From Devosia sp. MC521 (GTDB taxonomy: Bacteria; Pseudomonadota; Alphaproteobacteria; Rhizobiales; Devosiaceae): a stretch of 64,000 nucleotides of DNA. The notes under the pieces were generated by a model, which was given only the letters and a program-made list of their open reading frames with translations, was not told the DNA's origin and made no database searches. Shown here one piece after another: positions 34,284-42,095 of the stretch; position 1 is the first letter of the stretch; each line of letters begins with the position of its first letter. Location of the stretch: NCBI RefSeq assembly GCF_014127105.1, contig NZ_CP059902.1:467001-531000 (forward strand). Direction: 5' to 3'. Both the position numbers and the translations under genes were made by a program.

Positions 34284-35828
34284 TTATTCAGCGGCCTTTG
34301 GCATTTCGGCTGCTCGTTCCCACTTGAGGATCGGCTGACGCGCCGCACGCGTTTCATCGAGACGTCGACGCGGTGCCTTCATCGGTGCGCCGGTGAATCG
34401 AGCGGCATTGCCAGATTTTGCCTCGGTGGCCAGCTCCGCCATGACATCGCAGAAGCGGTCCAAGGTCTGCTTGCTTTCGCTTTCTGTCGGCTCGATCAGC
34501 ATCGCCCCGTGCACAACCAGAGGGAAGTACATGGTCATTGGGTGGAAGCCCTCGTCGATCAGTGCCTTGGCAAAATCGAGCGTGGTGACGCCGGTGTCCT
34601 TGAGGAAGCTGTCGTTAAACAGGGCTTCGTGCATCGTCGGGTAGTCCGGGAAGGGCACCGAGAACAGATGCTGAAGCCGCGCCTTGACGTAGTTCGCGTT
34701 GAGGACAGCGTCTTCTGCCGCCTGCGCCAGTCCGTCAGCGCCATGGCTGAGCATATAGGTCAGCGCCCGCACATACATGCCCATCTGCCCGTGGAAGGCC
34801 GTTACGCGGCCCAGAGCTTGGTTCTCGACATGCTCGACCAGTTCCAGCCCCTGAGCGCCCTTGCGGACAAACGGCACGGGTGCGAAAGGCGCCAGCGCTT
34901 CGGACAGGACCACAGGGCCTGCGCCCGGTCCGCCCCCGCCATGTGGCGTCGAGAAGGTCTTGTGCAAGTTGATGTGCATGGCGTCGATGCCGAGATCGCC
35001 CGGACGCACCACGCCCATAATGGCGTTAAAGTTCGCGCCATCACAGTAGAAATACGCCCCTGCATCGTGGATCGCCTTGGCGATCTCGATCACCTGCGGC
35101 TCGAACAGCCCGCAGGTATTGGGGTTGGTCAGCATGATCGCAGCGACGTCTGGCGCAATTGCAGTCTTCACCGCTTCCACGTCTACGGTGCCGTCTGCCT
35201 TGGCTGGCACTGGCTTAACCGTATAGCCGAGGAAGGCCGCCGTGGCCGGATTGGTGCCATGCGCACTTTCCGGAACCAGAACGACGTTCCGGTGGCTTTC
35301 GCCCTTGGCGTCCTGCGCAGCCTTGATGGCCATCATGCCCAGGAGTTCGCCATGCGCACCCGCCTTGGGCGATAGCGCGACAGCGGCCGTGTTGGTCAAG
35401 GTCATCAGCCAGTGGCTGAGTTCATTCATTAGTTCCAGCGCGCCCTGAACCGTCGAGACAGGTTGCAGCGGGTGAATGTCCGAAAAGCCCGGCAAGCGTG
35501 CTGTCTTTTCGTTCAGCCGCGGATTGTGCTTCATCGTGCATGAGCCGAGCGGGTACATGCCGCTATCGATCGAGTGATTGAGCCGCGACAGGCGCACATA
35601 ATGGCGCATGGCTTCCGGTTCAGTCAGCCCCGCGAGATCGAGCTTGGTTTTGCGTTCAAACCCGCCCAGACGCCCGTTAGTGATTTCAACATCAGGCAGA
35701 TCAACGCCGGAATGTTCGGTATCGCCAATTTCAAACAGCAGCGGCTCATCGGGCAGCAGTGCCGAACCTGATGCGCCAGTACTGGCAGTGCCCACACCGG
35801 TCGGGCGGCCTTGCGTATTCATGCTCAT
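34284..35828 (-). CDS. gcvPB: Glycine dehydrogenase (decarboxylating) subunit 2
   Basis: Larger half of a split P-protein, the PLP enzyme that decarboxylates glycine in the cleavage system. 514 residues, slightly longer than many GcvPB. The PLP lysine lies in NLHKTFSTPHGGGGPGAGP (about residue 280), and GSCTMKHNPRL is typical. The start overlaps the gcvPA stop (ATGA, 35825-35828). An extra N-terminal segment (to about residue 25) is Thr/Ser-rich and poorly conserved. Last gene of gcvT-H-PA-PB. Confidence 0.95.
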   Translation of the reverse strand: MSMNTQGRPTGVGTASTGASGSALLPDEPLLFEIGDTEHSGVDLPDVEITNGRLGGFERKTKLDLAGLTEPEAMRHYVRLSRLNHSIDSGMYPLGSCTMKHNPRLNEKTARLPGFSDIHPLQPVSTVQGALELMNELSHWLMTLTNTAAVALSPKAGAHGELLGMMAIKAAQDAKGESHRNVVLVPESAHGTNPATAAFLGYTVKPVPAKADGTVDVEAVKTAIAPDVAAIMLTNPNTCGLFEPQVIEIAKAIHDAGAYFYCDGANFNAIMGVVRPGDLGIDAMHINLHKTFSTPHGGGGPGAGPVVLSEALAPFAPVPFVRKGAQGLELVEHVENQALGRVTAFHGQMGMYVRALTYMLSHGADGLAQAAEDAVLNANYVKARLQHLFSVPFPDYPTMHEALFNDSFLKDTGVTTLDFAKALIDEGFHPMTMYFPLVVHGAMLIEPTESESKQTLDRFCDVMAELATEAKSGNAARFTGAPMKAPRRRLDETRAARQPILKWERAAEMPKAAE

Positions 35829-37168
35829 GCCAATACCTCCGAAAGCGCCGCTGTCAGGGCTGCAATATCGCTCTCCGTTGTCAGCTCGGTTGCAGCGAGG
35901 ATGATGAGGTTTTCAACGTCTGGATCGTTTGGCAGCAGGCGGCTTGCCGGAACCCCAGCCAAAATGCCCTTGCGCGCCAGTGCTTCCACCACCTGATCAG
36001 CAGGCTTGCCCGTGCGGATGGTCATTTCATTAAAGAACGTTTTGTTCAAAACGCTGACGCCCGTAACGCTCGCCAGTGCGTCGGCAAGCTTGATGGCGTT
36101 CGCGTGGTTGAGCCGCGCGAGGCGCACAAAGCCCGCTTCGCCGAGCAGTGCCATGTGGATGGAGAAGGCGAGGGCACAGAGCCCCGAGTTGGTGCAGATA
36201 TTGCTCGTCGCCTTTTCGCGGCGGATATGCTGCTCGCGGGTCGAAAGGGTCAGCACAAATCCGCGGTTCCCGTCGGCATCGACCGTCTCACCGCACAAAC
36301 GTCCAGGCATTTGCCGGATGTATTCCTTCTTGCAGGCCATCAGCCCGAGGTACGGTCCGCCAAAGTTCAGAGCGTTGCCAATCGATTGCCCTTCGCACAC
36401 GACAATGTCTGCCCCAAGCGCACCAGGAGCCTCGAGAAGGCCCAAGGACACGACTTCAGTGACAACCACAATGAGCAGCGCCCCAAAAGCGTGAGCGGCG
36501 TCCGCTGCGGCTTTAAGATTGCGCAGGTGGCCATAGAAATCCGGGGTCTGGATGACGATGGCGGCAGTGTTGCCGTCGATCTGCTCCAGAATGTCTCCCT
36601 GTCCCTCGGGGGAAGGGGAGAGGCAGACGAGATCGGGATCATCCTTGAGATAGGCTTTTACCACATCGCGATAATGCGGATGGAGGCCGCCCGAGAGCAG
36701 AACGCGGTTTTTGCGGGTGATGCGGCGCGCCATCAGCACCGCTTCGGCTGTTCCGGTCGATCCGTCATAGAGCGAAGCGTTGGCCACATCCATGCCGGTG
36801 ATCTTGGCCACCTGCGTCTGGAATTCGAAGAGCATCTGCAATGTGCCCTGCGAGATTTCCGGCTGATAAGGCGTATAGGCCGTCAGCCATTCTGAACGCT
36901 GGATAAGGTGGTCCACGGTCGCTGGAATATGGTGCCGGTAAGCGCCAGCGCCAACGAAGAATGGTCCATTGCCTGCAGCATGGTTCTTGTTCGCCAGCGC
37001 CCGCATATGCGCTTCAACCAGGAACTCAGGACTATGGGCTGGCAGATCAAGGGTGAAACTCTTGAGTGCGGAGTTTGGCACGGCGCTGAACAGCGCCTCA
37101 ACATTGGCCGCGCCAATGGTGCCGAGCATGTCGGCACGTTCGTGGGCAGAGTGGGGAAGATATCGCAT
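35825..37168 (-). CDS. gcvPA: Glycine dehydrogenase (decarboxylating) subunit 1
   Basis: Smaller half of the split P-protein, 447 residues, the normal GcvPA length. The start MRYLPHSAHERADML at 37168 is characteristic; the frame runs back to 37261 into sequence that does not look coding. Other landmarks are GAGAYRHHIPATVD, TAYTPYQPEISQGTLQ and YDGSTGTAEAV. It begins 9 bases after gcvH and overlaps gcvPB by four bases. It must act as a heterotetramer with GcvPB. Confidence 0.95.
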   Translation of the reverse strand: MRYLPHSAHERADMLGTIGAANVEALFSAVPNSALKSFTLDLPAHSPEFLVEAHMRALANKNHAAGNGPFFVGAGAYRHHIPATVDHLIQRSEWLTAYTPYQPEISQGTLQMLFEFQTQVAKITGMDVANASLYDGSTGTAEAVLMARRITRKNRVLLSGGLHPHYRDVVKAYLKDDPDLVCLSPSPEGQGDILEQIDGNTAAIVIQTPDFYGHLRNLKAAADAAHAFGALLIVVVTEVVSLGLLEAPGALGADIVVCEGQSIGNALNFGGPYLGLMACKKEYIRQMPGRLCGETVDADGNRGFVLTLSTREQHIRREKATSNICTNSGLCALAFSIHMALLGEAGFVRLARLNHANAIKLADALASVTGVSVLNKTFFNEMTIRTGKPADQVVEALARKGILAGVPASRLLPNDPDVENLIILAATELTTESDIAALTAALSEVLA

Positions 37169-37176
37169 CGAGGGTC

Positions 37177-37542
37177 TTACTTCGTCATATCTGCGTAGGC
37201 AGCGGCATCGAGCAAGCCATCCAGCTCGCCGGCATCGGCGATCTCGATCTTGTAGATCCAACCGGCATTTTCCGGATCGGTGTTGATCAAGCCTGGCTCG
37301 CCGCTCAGCGCTTCATTGACTTCGGTAACGGTGCCCGCAACTGGAGCGTAGATTTCCGATGCCGCTTTGACCGATTCAACCACGGCTGCTTCATCGCCCT
37401 TCTTGAGGACTTTGCCGACGCTTGGCAGCTCGACGAAAACAATGTCGCCAAGCGCGTCTTGAGCGTATGGCGTGATGCCGACAACGCCCGTGGTGCCTTC
37501 AACGCGGATATATTCGTGGTCCTGGGTAAACTTGGTGGTCAT
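37177..37542 (-). CDS. gcvH: Glycine cleavage system H protein
   Basis: Lipoyl carrier of the glycine cleavage system, shuttling the aminomethyl group from P to T protein. 121 residues. The lipoylated Lys lies in AVVESVKAASEIYAPV (about residue 62); the N terminus KFTQDHEYIRVEG and the C-terminal NTDPENAGWIYKIEI are typical. It starts 8 bases after the gcvT stop. Confidence 0.96.
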   Translation of the reverse strand: MTTKFTQDHEYIRVEGTTGVVGITPYAQDALGDIVFVELPSVGKVLKKGDEAAVVESVKAASEIYAPVAGTVTEVNEALSGEPGLINTDPENAGWIYKIEIADAGELDGLLDAAAYADMTK

Positions 37543-37550
37543 CTGGGGCC

Positions 37551-38714
37551 TCAGATCGATTTGCGGAAATAACGGTGTGGGACGAATGGCGTCTCAACAA
37601 CTTCGGCGGCTTGCGCTCGGTTGCGGACGAGAACCTGTAATTTGGTGCCGGTGGCGACGTGTTCTGGGCTGACAAAGCCCAGAGCTATGGCCTTGTTCAG
37701 CGATGGCGCAAAGCCGCCACTGGTGACGACACCGATGACAGTGCCTGCGCTATCGGTAATGTCAGCGCCTTCGCGCGCAGGGGCGCCCTCGATGATCATG
37801 CCAACGCGCTTGCGGCTCAGCTGGCCATCGCGCTCTGCCAGAATGCGCTGCGCACCCGGAAAATCAGCGGCTTCCCGACGGCGCTTCGATACGGCAAAGC
37901 CTAATCCTGCTTCGATGGGGGAGATCGTTTCGTTGAGGTCATGCCCATAAAGCGGCAGGCCAGCTTCGAGGCGAAGACTGTCCCGAGCACCAAGACCGAT
38001 GGGTTTGACCCGATCATCTGTGAGAAGGGCATCCCAGAAATCTTCGGCATGTGCTGCGGGGGTGAGAATTTCAAAACCGTCTTCGCCGGTATATCCAGCG
38101 CGCGCTATGGTCACCGGAATTGTGTTCCAGCTCATATTGGCGTGGGTCATAAACCCAAGTTGGACCGCGTCCGGGATAAGACCGGCAATAACGTTTACCG
38201 CTTCAGGGCCTTGCAGTGCGAGAAGGGCGTTGTCATGATCCGCGCGTACAAGAACGGCGCTGTCGCGCAGTGCCTTCTCGATCAGCGCGAAGTCGCCATC
38301 CTTGGTCCCGGCGTTGACCACCACATAAAGCACACCGGCCTCATCAGGCGACCGGGCGATCATCAGATCGTCTATAATGCCGCCCTGTTCATTGAGCAGG
38401 AGTGAATAGCGGATTTGCCCGGGTTTGAGACTGGCAATGTCCCCGCAAATGAGAGGTTCGATCAGCGCGGAAACTGCGGCGTGATCGGCTTCGGCGTCGC
38501 CGCTTGGCGCGTTTAGACGGACAAAGCTCGGTCCCATATGGCTGACGTCGAACAGGCCGGCATTGTCGCGGGTCCACTTGTGCTCGTTCATTATCCCACT
38601 GGGATATTGCACGGGTAGGGCATAGCCCCCGAACGGGACGATGCGGCCGCTCGCAGCGACGTGTTTTTCGTAAAGCGGGGTCTGATGTAGGTCTTCTGGG
38701 CCTGAAGATGCCAT
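37551..38714 (-). CDS. gcvT: Glycine cleavage system aminomethyltransferase (T protein)
   Basis: Transfers the methylene carbon from aminomethyl-H-protein to tetrahydrofolate and releases ammonia. 387 residues. Landmarks: TPLYEKHVAASGRIVPFGGY, DVSHMGPSFVRL, the ALQGPEA stretch, ARAGYTGEDGFEI, and the C-terminal SGGFAPSLNKAIALGFV. The ATG at 38714 is chosen; a TTG two codons earlier is possible. First gene of the operon, about 54 bases downstream of a tandem glycine riboswitch, so its expression should respond to glycine. Confidence 0.95.
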   Translation of the reverse strand: MASSGPEDLHQTPLYEKHVAASGRIVPFGGYALPVQYPSGIMNEHKWTRDNAGLFDVSHMGPSFVRLNAPSGDAEADHAAVSALIEPLICGDIASLKPGQIRYSLLLNEQGGIIDDLMIARSPDEAGVLYVVVNAGTKDGDFALIEKALRDSAVLVRADHDNALLALQGPEAVNVIAGLIPDAVQLGFMTHANMSWNTIPVTIARAGYTGEDGFEILTPAAHAEDFWDALLTDDRVKPIGLGARDSLRLEAGLPLYGHDLNETISPIEAGLGFAVSKRRREAADFPGAQRILAERDGQLSRKRVGMIIEGAPAREGADITDSAGTVIGVVTSGGFAPSLNKAIALGFVSPEHVATGTKLQVLVRNRAQAAEVVETPFVPHRYFRKSI

Positions 38715-38767
38715 GAACAACTCGGGTTAGAGGTCAGCACGATGTCCTCCGCTGTCGCGGAGTGCGT

Positions 38768-38942
38768 GCCCCCTCTGTCCTTGCCCTGAGAGATTTCCTG
38801 GCTGAGCGCCAGTTGCTCCTTCGGTGGAATTGGCTCGGCCAATTCGCTTTCCAGAGTGTTCGTTTAACTGCGGTCCGTTTGCCTGAGAGTTTCCGGGGCG
38901 GTTGCTCCTTCGGCGCTGGCAGTAGCCAGTCTCTCCCGCAGT
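38768..38942 (-). promoter_or_regulatory. Tandem glycine riboswitch upstream of gcvT
   Basis: Two aptamers are visible on the minus strand. Aptamer 1 (about 38942-38868) starts GCGGGAGAGACTGG, contains CGCCGAAGGAGCAA and ends AACTCTCAGGCAAACGGACCGC. Aptamer 2 (about 38860-38768) repeats the plan: ACACTCTGGAAAGC, CACCGAAGGAGCAA, then ATCTCTCAGGGCAAGGACAGAGGGGG. These match the conserved gcvT RNA element. In known cases glycine binding turns on expression of the cleavage genes. The space to gcvT is short, and I see no clear terminator in it, so translational control is possible. Confidence 0.95.
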
Positions 38943-39160
38943 TGCCCGGACCATGCGCGAGTTTTGCGCCTGCGTCAATTCGGCATGGTCGTTTTTGGTC
39001 CGGATCGCGAGGTGTGGCTGGTAAGTGCCCCACCCAACCTCGCCTGAACGACGGAGGAGGGGCATTCCGGTGCTCGTGGCAGCCTTTGCGCGCACTCGGT
39101 CCAATCGCTCCCCTTTTCAGGGGGAAGCTAGGAGGGGGTATTCGTCACCGAAGCGCCAAA
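38943..39160. other. Non-coding stretch with REP-like G/C runs between the gcv riboswitch and the atp terminator
   Basis: No open frame here looks coding. It should hold the promoter of the gcv operon. Purine/pyrimidine runs such as GACGGAGGAGGGGC (39049-39063) and CCCCTTTTCAGGGGG (39110-39124), followed by TAGGAGGGGG, resemble dispersed intergenic repeats seen in many Hyphomicrobiales. CCCCTTTTCAGGGG can form a short stem. Confidence 0.35.
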
Positions 39161-39162
39161 AC

Positions 39163-39193
39163 AAAAAAAGGCGGACATTGCTGCCCGCCTTTA
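39163..39193 (-). terminator. Intrinsic terminator of the F0 ATP synthase operon
   Basis: On the minus strand AAAGGCGG and CCGCCTTT pair around a loop that itself contains a short GCAGCAATGT segment, followed by a run of T (TTTTTTTG). It lies 24 bases after the atpF stop. Confidence 0.88.
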
Positions 39194-39216
39194 AATTCGG
39201 TTGTCTAATATCAGAC

Positions 39217-39705
39217 TTAGTTGAGCTTGGTGCTCACGTCCGCGATAGCTGCGTCGATGATCTTGCCGCCATTGCGGTTCATTTCATCGGAGAGCACAAC
39301 GCGGGCGGCTTCCACTGCCAGATCTGCAGAGCGCGCGCGGACTTCCGCGATTGCCTGCGATTCTGCCTGGGCGATCTTGTCTTCCACAGCCTTGGTGCGG
39401 CGGGTTACGAGCTCTTCCAGCGAAGCCTTGGCTTCAACAGTCAGGCGGTTCGCTTCTTCCTGAGCCGAAGCGATGATGTCCTGAGCGTCCTTCTCAGCAG
39501 CAATACGCTTCTGTTCGTATTCAACGAGCAGGGCAGCTGCGTCCTGGCGGAGGCGCTTGGCTTCCGACAGATCGGTTTCGATCTTGGCGATCTGCTTATC
39601 GAGCATGCCGCCGATGATGCGTGGCAGGCCGAGGTAAACCAGCAGGCCAATGAAGATCACGAGGCCTACGAGGGCGAAAAAGCTATTGTCCATCCAGTAT
39701 GGCAT
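39217..39705 (-). CDS. atpF: ATP synthase F0 subunit b
   Basis: Peripheral stalk subunit: one N-terminal membrane helix (about residues 5-28, FFALVGLVIFIGLLVYLGLP) and a long charged coiled-coil that reaches the F1 head. 162 residues from the ATG at 39705, which has AAGGG about 10 bases before it; a TTG at 39714 overlapping the upstream stop (TTGA) is the alternative. Last gene of the F0 operon, paired with the divergent b' subunit as in other alphaproteobacteria. F1 genes are not in this window. Confidence 0.93.
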   Translation of the reverse strand: MPYWMDNSFFALVGLVIFIGLLVYLGLPRIIGGMLDKQIAKIETDLSEAKRLRQDAAALLVEYEQKRIAAEKDAQDIIASAQEEANRLTVEAKASLEELVTRRTKAVEDKIAQAESQAIAEVRARSADLAVEAARVVLSDEMNRNGGKIIDAAIADVSTKLN

Positions 39706-39710
39706 GGCGA

Positions 39711-40307
39711 TCAACCCTTCACCTTAGCAACGGCAGCGCGAATGCTGTCGGCAGAAACGTCGCCAACGATCTGGCTAACGACAGCCTGTGCGGTGTCGGC
39801 AGCAATTTCATCAACGTTAGTGAGTGCGGCAGCCTTGGTCGCTGCGATACGCGCTTCAGCTTCGGTGACCTTGGCGGTCAGTTCTGCTTCTGCAGCGGTA
39901 CGCTTTGCAGTGATGTCGGCATTGATTGCGTCGCGTGTCTGGGCAGCGATCGCCTGAGCCTTAGACTTGGCTTCGGCAAGTGCCTTTTCATACGATGCGA
40001 TTGCAGCGTCGGTCTTCTGACGGTCGGCGTCGGCAGCAGCGAGGTCCGCTGCGATCGTCGCCTGGCGTGTCTCGATGGTCTTACCGACCTTCGGGAGTGC
40101 CAGCTTGCTCATCAGGAGGTAGAGCGCTGCGAAACAGATTGCGAGCCAGAGCAACTGGCTGGGGAAGGTAGCCGGATCGAATGGCGGGAACACGTCTGAG
40201 TGACCGTCACCATGCGAAACAGTTGCATGAGTGTCTGAGTGGTCAGCGTGGACCGCGGTGTCGTCGGTCGGCGTTGCCGCTTCTTGAGCGTAGGCTTGCG
40301 TTACCAT
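39711..40307 (-). CDS. atpF2: ATP synthase F0 subunit b'
   Basis: Second stalk subunit forming a b/b' heterodimer, as in photosynthetic bacteria and alphaproteobacteria. 198 residues: an N-terminal extension rich in Asp and His (THADHSDTHATVSHGDGHSD region), the family stretch FPPFDPATFPSQLLWLAICFAALYLL with the membrane helix, then a long Ala/Lys/Glu coiled-coil. It follows atpE after about 100 bases and ends next to the atpF start. Confidence 0.93.
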   Translation of the reverse strand: MVTQAYAQEAATPTDDTAVHADHSDTHATVSHGDGHSDVFPPFDPATFPSQLLWLAICFAALYLLMSKLALPKVGKTIETRQATIAADLAAADADRQKTDAAIASYEKALAEAKSKAQAIAAQTRDAINADITAKRTAAEAELTAKVTEAEARIAATKAAALTNVDEIAADTAQAVVSQIVGDVSADSIRAAVAKVKG

Positions 40308-40408
40308 CTGGTCGGTGTCCCGTTAATTCCGGTCATCCGGCGTGAGGCCAGATAAAGCGCAGCCGGACAAAATATCCGGCTGCGGAATTGATCGCTTAAA
40401 GTTGCTAA

Positions 40409-40636
40409 TTAAGCAACGAACAGCAGGATCAGAGCGACCAGGAACGAGAAGATGCCCAATGCTTCGGTCATAGCCATACCGAAAATCAGGTTACCGGTCT
40501 GGCTTGGAGCAGCAGACGGGTTGCGCAGTGCGCCCGAGAGGAAGTTCGAGAAGATGTTCGACACGCCGAGGGCGGCACCAGCCATACCCAGGGTTGCGAT
40601 ACCGGCGCCGATCATCTTTGCGGCTTCAACGTCCAT
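40409..40636 (-). CDS. atpE: ATP synthase F0 subunit c
   Basis: Proteolipid forming the proton-driven rotor ring. 75 residues, two membrane helices joined by the polar loop RNPSAAPSQ. The proton-carrying carboxylate is the Glu in [10 protein letters not shown] (about residue 57). The frame extends to 40696, but [12 protein letters not shown] from the ATG at 40636, preceded by GAAAGGACAAA, is the true start. Confidence 0.96.
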   Translation of the reverse strand: MDVEAAKMIGAGIATLGMAGAALGVSNIFSNFLSGALRNPSAAPSQTGNLIFGMAMTEALGIFSFLVALILLFVA

Positions 40637-40700
40637 TTGTTTGTCCTTTCGAGGGTCAAAGTTTACCGGCGAAAAGCCGCCGTTTGAGAGACTCAACGTC

Positions 40701-41471
40701 TTAGTGTGATGGGTGAACCGCGTCGTTGAGGTACATCGAAGTCAGAACTGCAAACACATAGGCCTGCACGACTGCGACGAGGAGTTCGAGTGCTGTGATT
40801 GCAACCGTCATGATGAGCGGCAGCAGTGCACCCAGCCAGCCGAGAGCGCCAAGGGCACCAAGGCTAACTACGAAACCAGAGAAAACCTTCAGGGTGATGT
40901 GACCGGCAAGGATATTGCCGAACAAACGAACCGAAAGGCTGATTGGGCGCGAGAGGAACGAAATGATCTCGATCGGCACCACAATCGGCAGAACGTAGCC
41001 GGGAACACCCGACGGTACGAACAGCTTGAGGAACTTAAAGCCGTGACGGAAGAAACCGTACACGATCACAACACCGATCACGAGGAACGCCAAAGCGGCA
41101 GTAACGATGATGTGGGAGGTTGTGGTGAAGAAGTATGGGAACATGCCGAGGAGGTTACCCACGAGCACGAAACCAAAGAGCGAGAATACGAACGGGAAGA
41201 ACTTCATGCCTTCCGTGCCCGCTGAACTTCGCAACATATTGGCGACGAAACTATATAGAAGTTCGCCGGCCATCTGGAACCGGTTTGGTACCATCGCCGC
41301 ACGCGATGAGGAGAGAACCATGAAACCAGTCAGGATCACCACCGTAACGGCCATAAACAGGGCCGAATTGGTGAACGAGAGATTCAGTGCGGTACCAGCG
41401 GCCTCATCTCCGACATGAATCGGAATCAGATCGGTGATGACAAACTGGTGGATCGGGTCAGTACCGGCCAT
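40701..41471 (-). CDS. atpB: ATP synthase F0 subunit a
   Basis: Static proton channel of F0. 256 residues with five to six membrane helices. The essential Arg lies in [14 protein letters not shown] (about residues 177-190), and the last helices end [16 protein letters not shown]. The N terminus DPIHQFVI is typical of alphaproteobacteria. It starts 8 bases after atpI and is followed by atpE. Confidence 0.95.
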   Translation of the reverse strand: MAGTDPIHQFVITDLIPIHVGDEAAGTALNLSFTNSALFMAVTVVILTGFMVLSSSRAAMVPNRFQMAGELLYSFVANMLRSSAGTEGMKFFPFVFSLFGFVLVGNLLGMFPYFFTTTSHIIVTAALAFLVIGVVIVYGFFRHGFKFLKLFVPSGVPGYVLPIVVPIEIISFLSRPISLSVRLFGNILAGHITLKVFSGFVVSLGALGALGWLGALLPLIMTVAITALELLVAVVQAYVFAVLTSMYLNDAVHPSH

Positions 41472-41479
41472 GGAGCCCT

Positions 41480-41872
41480 CTAAGCGTCATCTTTATCGTC
41501 GCGCTTCGCGTCAGCAGGGCCTTCATTGGTCCCAACCGTCGAAGCGGCATTCATTTCGTTCGCTGTACGAACGACATTTTTGACGCCTGCTGCAAAGCCT
41601 ACGATCAATAAAATGATCATGGCCCAAGGCGTCGTTCCTAAACCAAGGTCGATGAGATAACCCATTACGGCTCCCACCAAAATTGCCGCTACGAACTCGG
41701 AGCCCATGCGCATGCCGCGGGCCATTCCATTCGCATCTGCTGAAGCGCCACCAGCAACGTTACCGTTCGCTAGATCGCGCTCCTTCTTGGCCGAAGCGAT
41801 GCGTGATGCAAGATCGCGCGTCGCGTCGCGGGCACTTTTCGGCTGACCTTGGTCGTCCGGAGGTATGTTCAT
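41480..41872 (-). CDS. atpI: ATP synthase assembly protein AtpI
   Basis: Small membrane protein encoded first in the F0 operon, thought to help c-ring assembly or Mg uptake. 130 residues: a hydrophilic N terminus ([16 protein letters not shown]), then two helices (about 66-85 and 88-108) with [23 protein letters not shown], and an acidic tail. The frame runs back to 42067, but GGGAG at 41879-41883 precedes the ATG at 41872. A 12-bp palindrome (ATTCTTAAGAAT, 42074-42085) lies upstream near the smc 3' end. Confidence 0.9.
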   Translation of the reverse strand: MNIPPDDQGQPKSARDATRDLASRIASAKKERDLANGNVAGGASADANGMARGMRMGSEFVAAILVGAVMGYLIDLGLGTTPWAMIILLIVGFAAGVKNVVRTANEMNAASTVGTNEGPADAKRDDKDDA

Positions 41873-42095
41873 CCGCAACTCCCTATAGTCGGCTTTTCCG
41901 GAGGATTTCCGGTCGCCCTTTAAGTCGCGCGCAACATAGTGGTGGCCCCGAAACGTGTCAAGGCGCGCTGCGACTGTGTAAGTTATTGTTGTCGCGCCTG
42001 AATTTTGAATGTTTGAGGGGTGCGGCATGCTGTCCTGCGCGCAAGAGTGGCGAAGTGGTGGCGGCACGTGAAGATTCTTAAGAATTACCGAGAGC

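Noticed and set aside
42074-42085. 12-bp palindrome ATTCTTAAGAAT near the smc 3' end
   Set aside because: Short, AT-rich and without loop or T-run; it could be chance, and no regulator is known for it.
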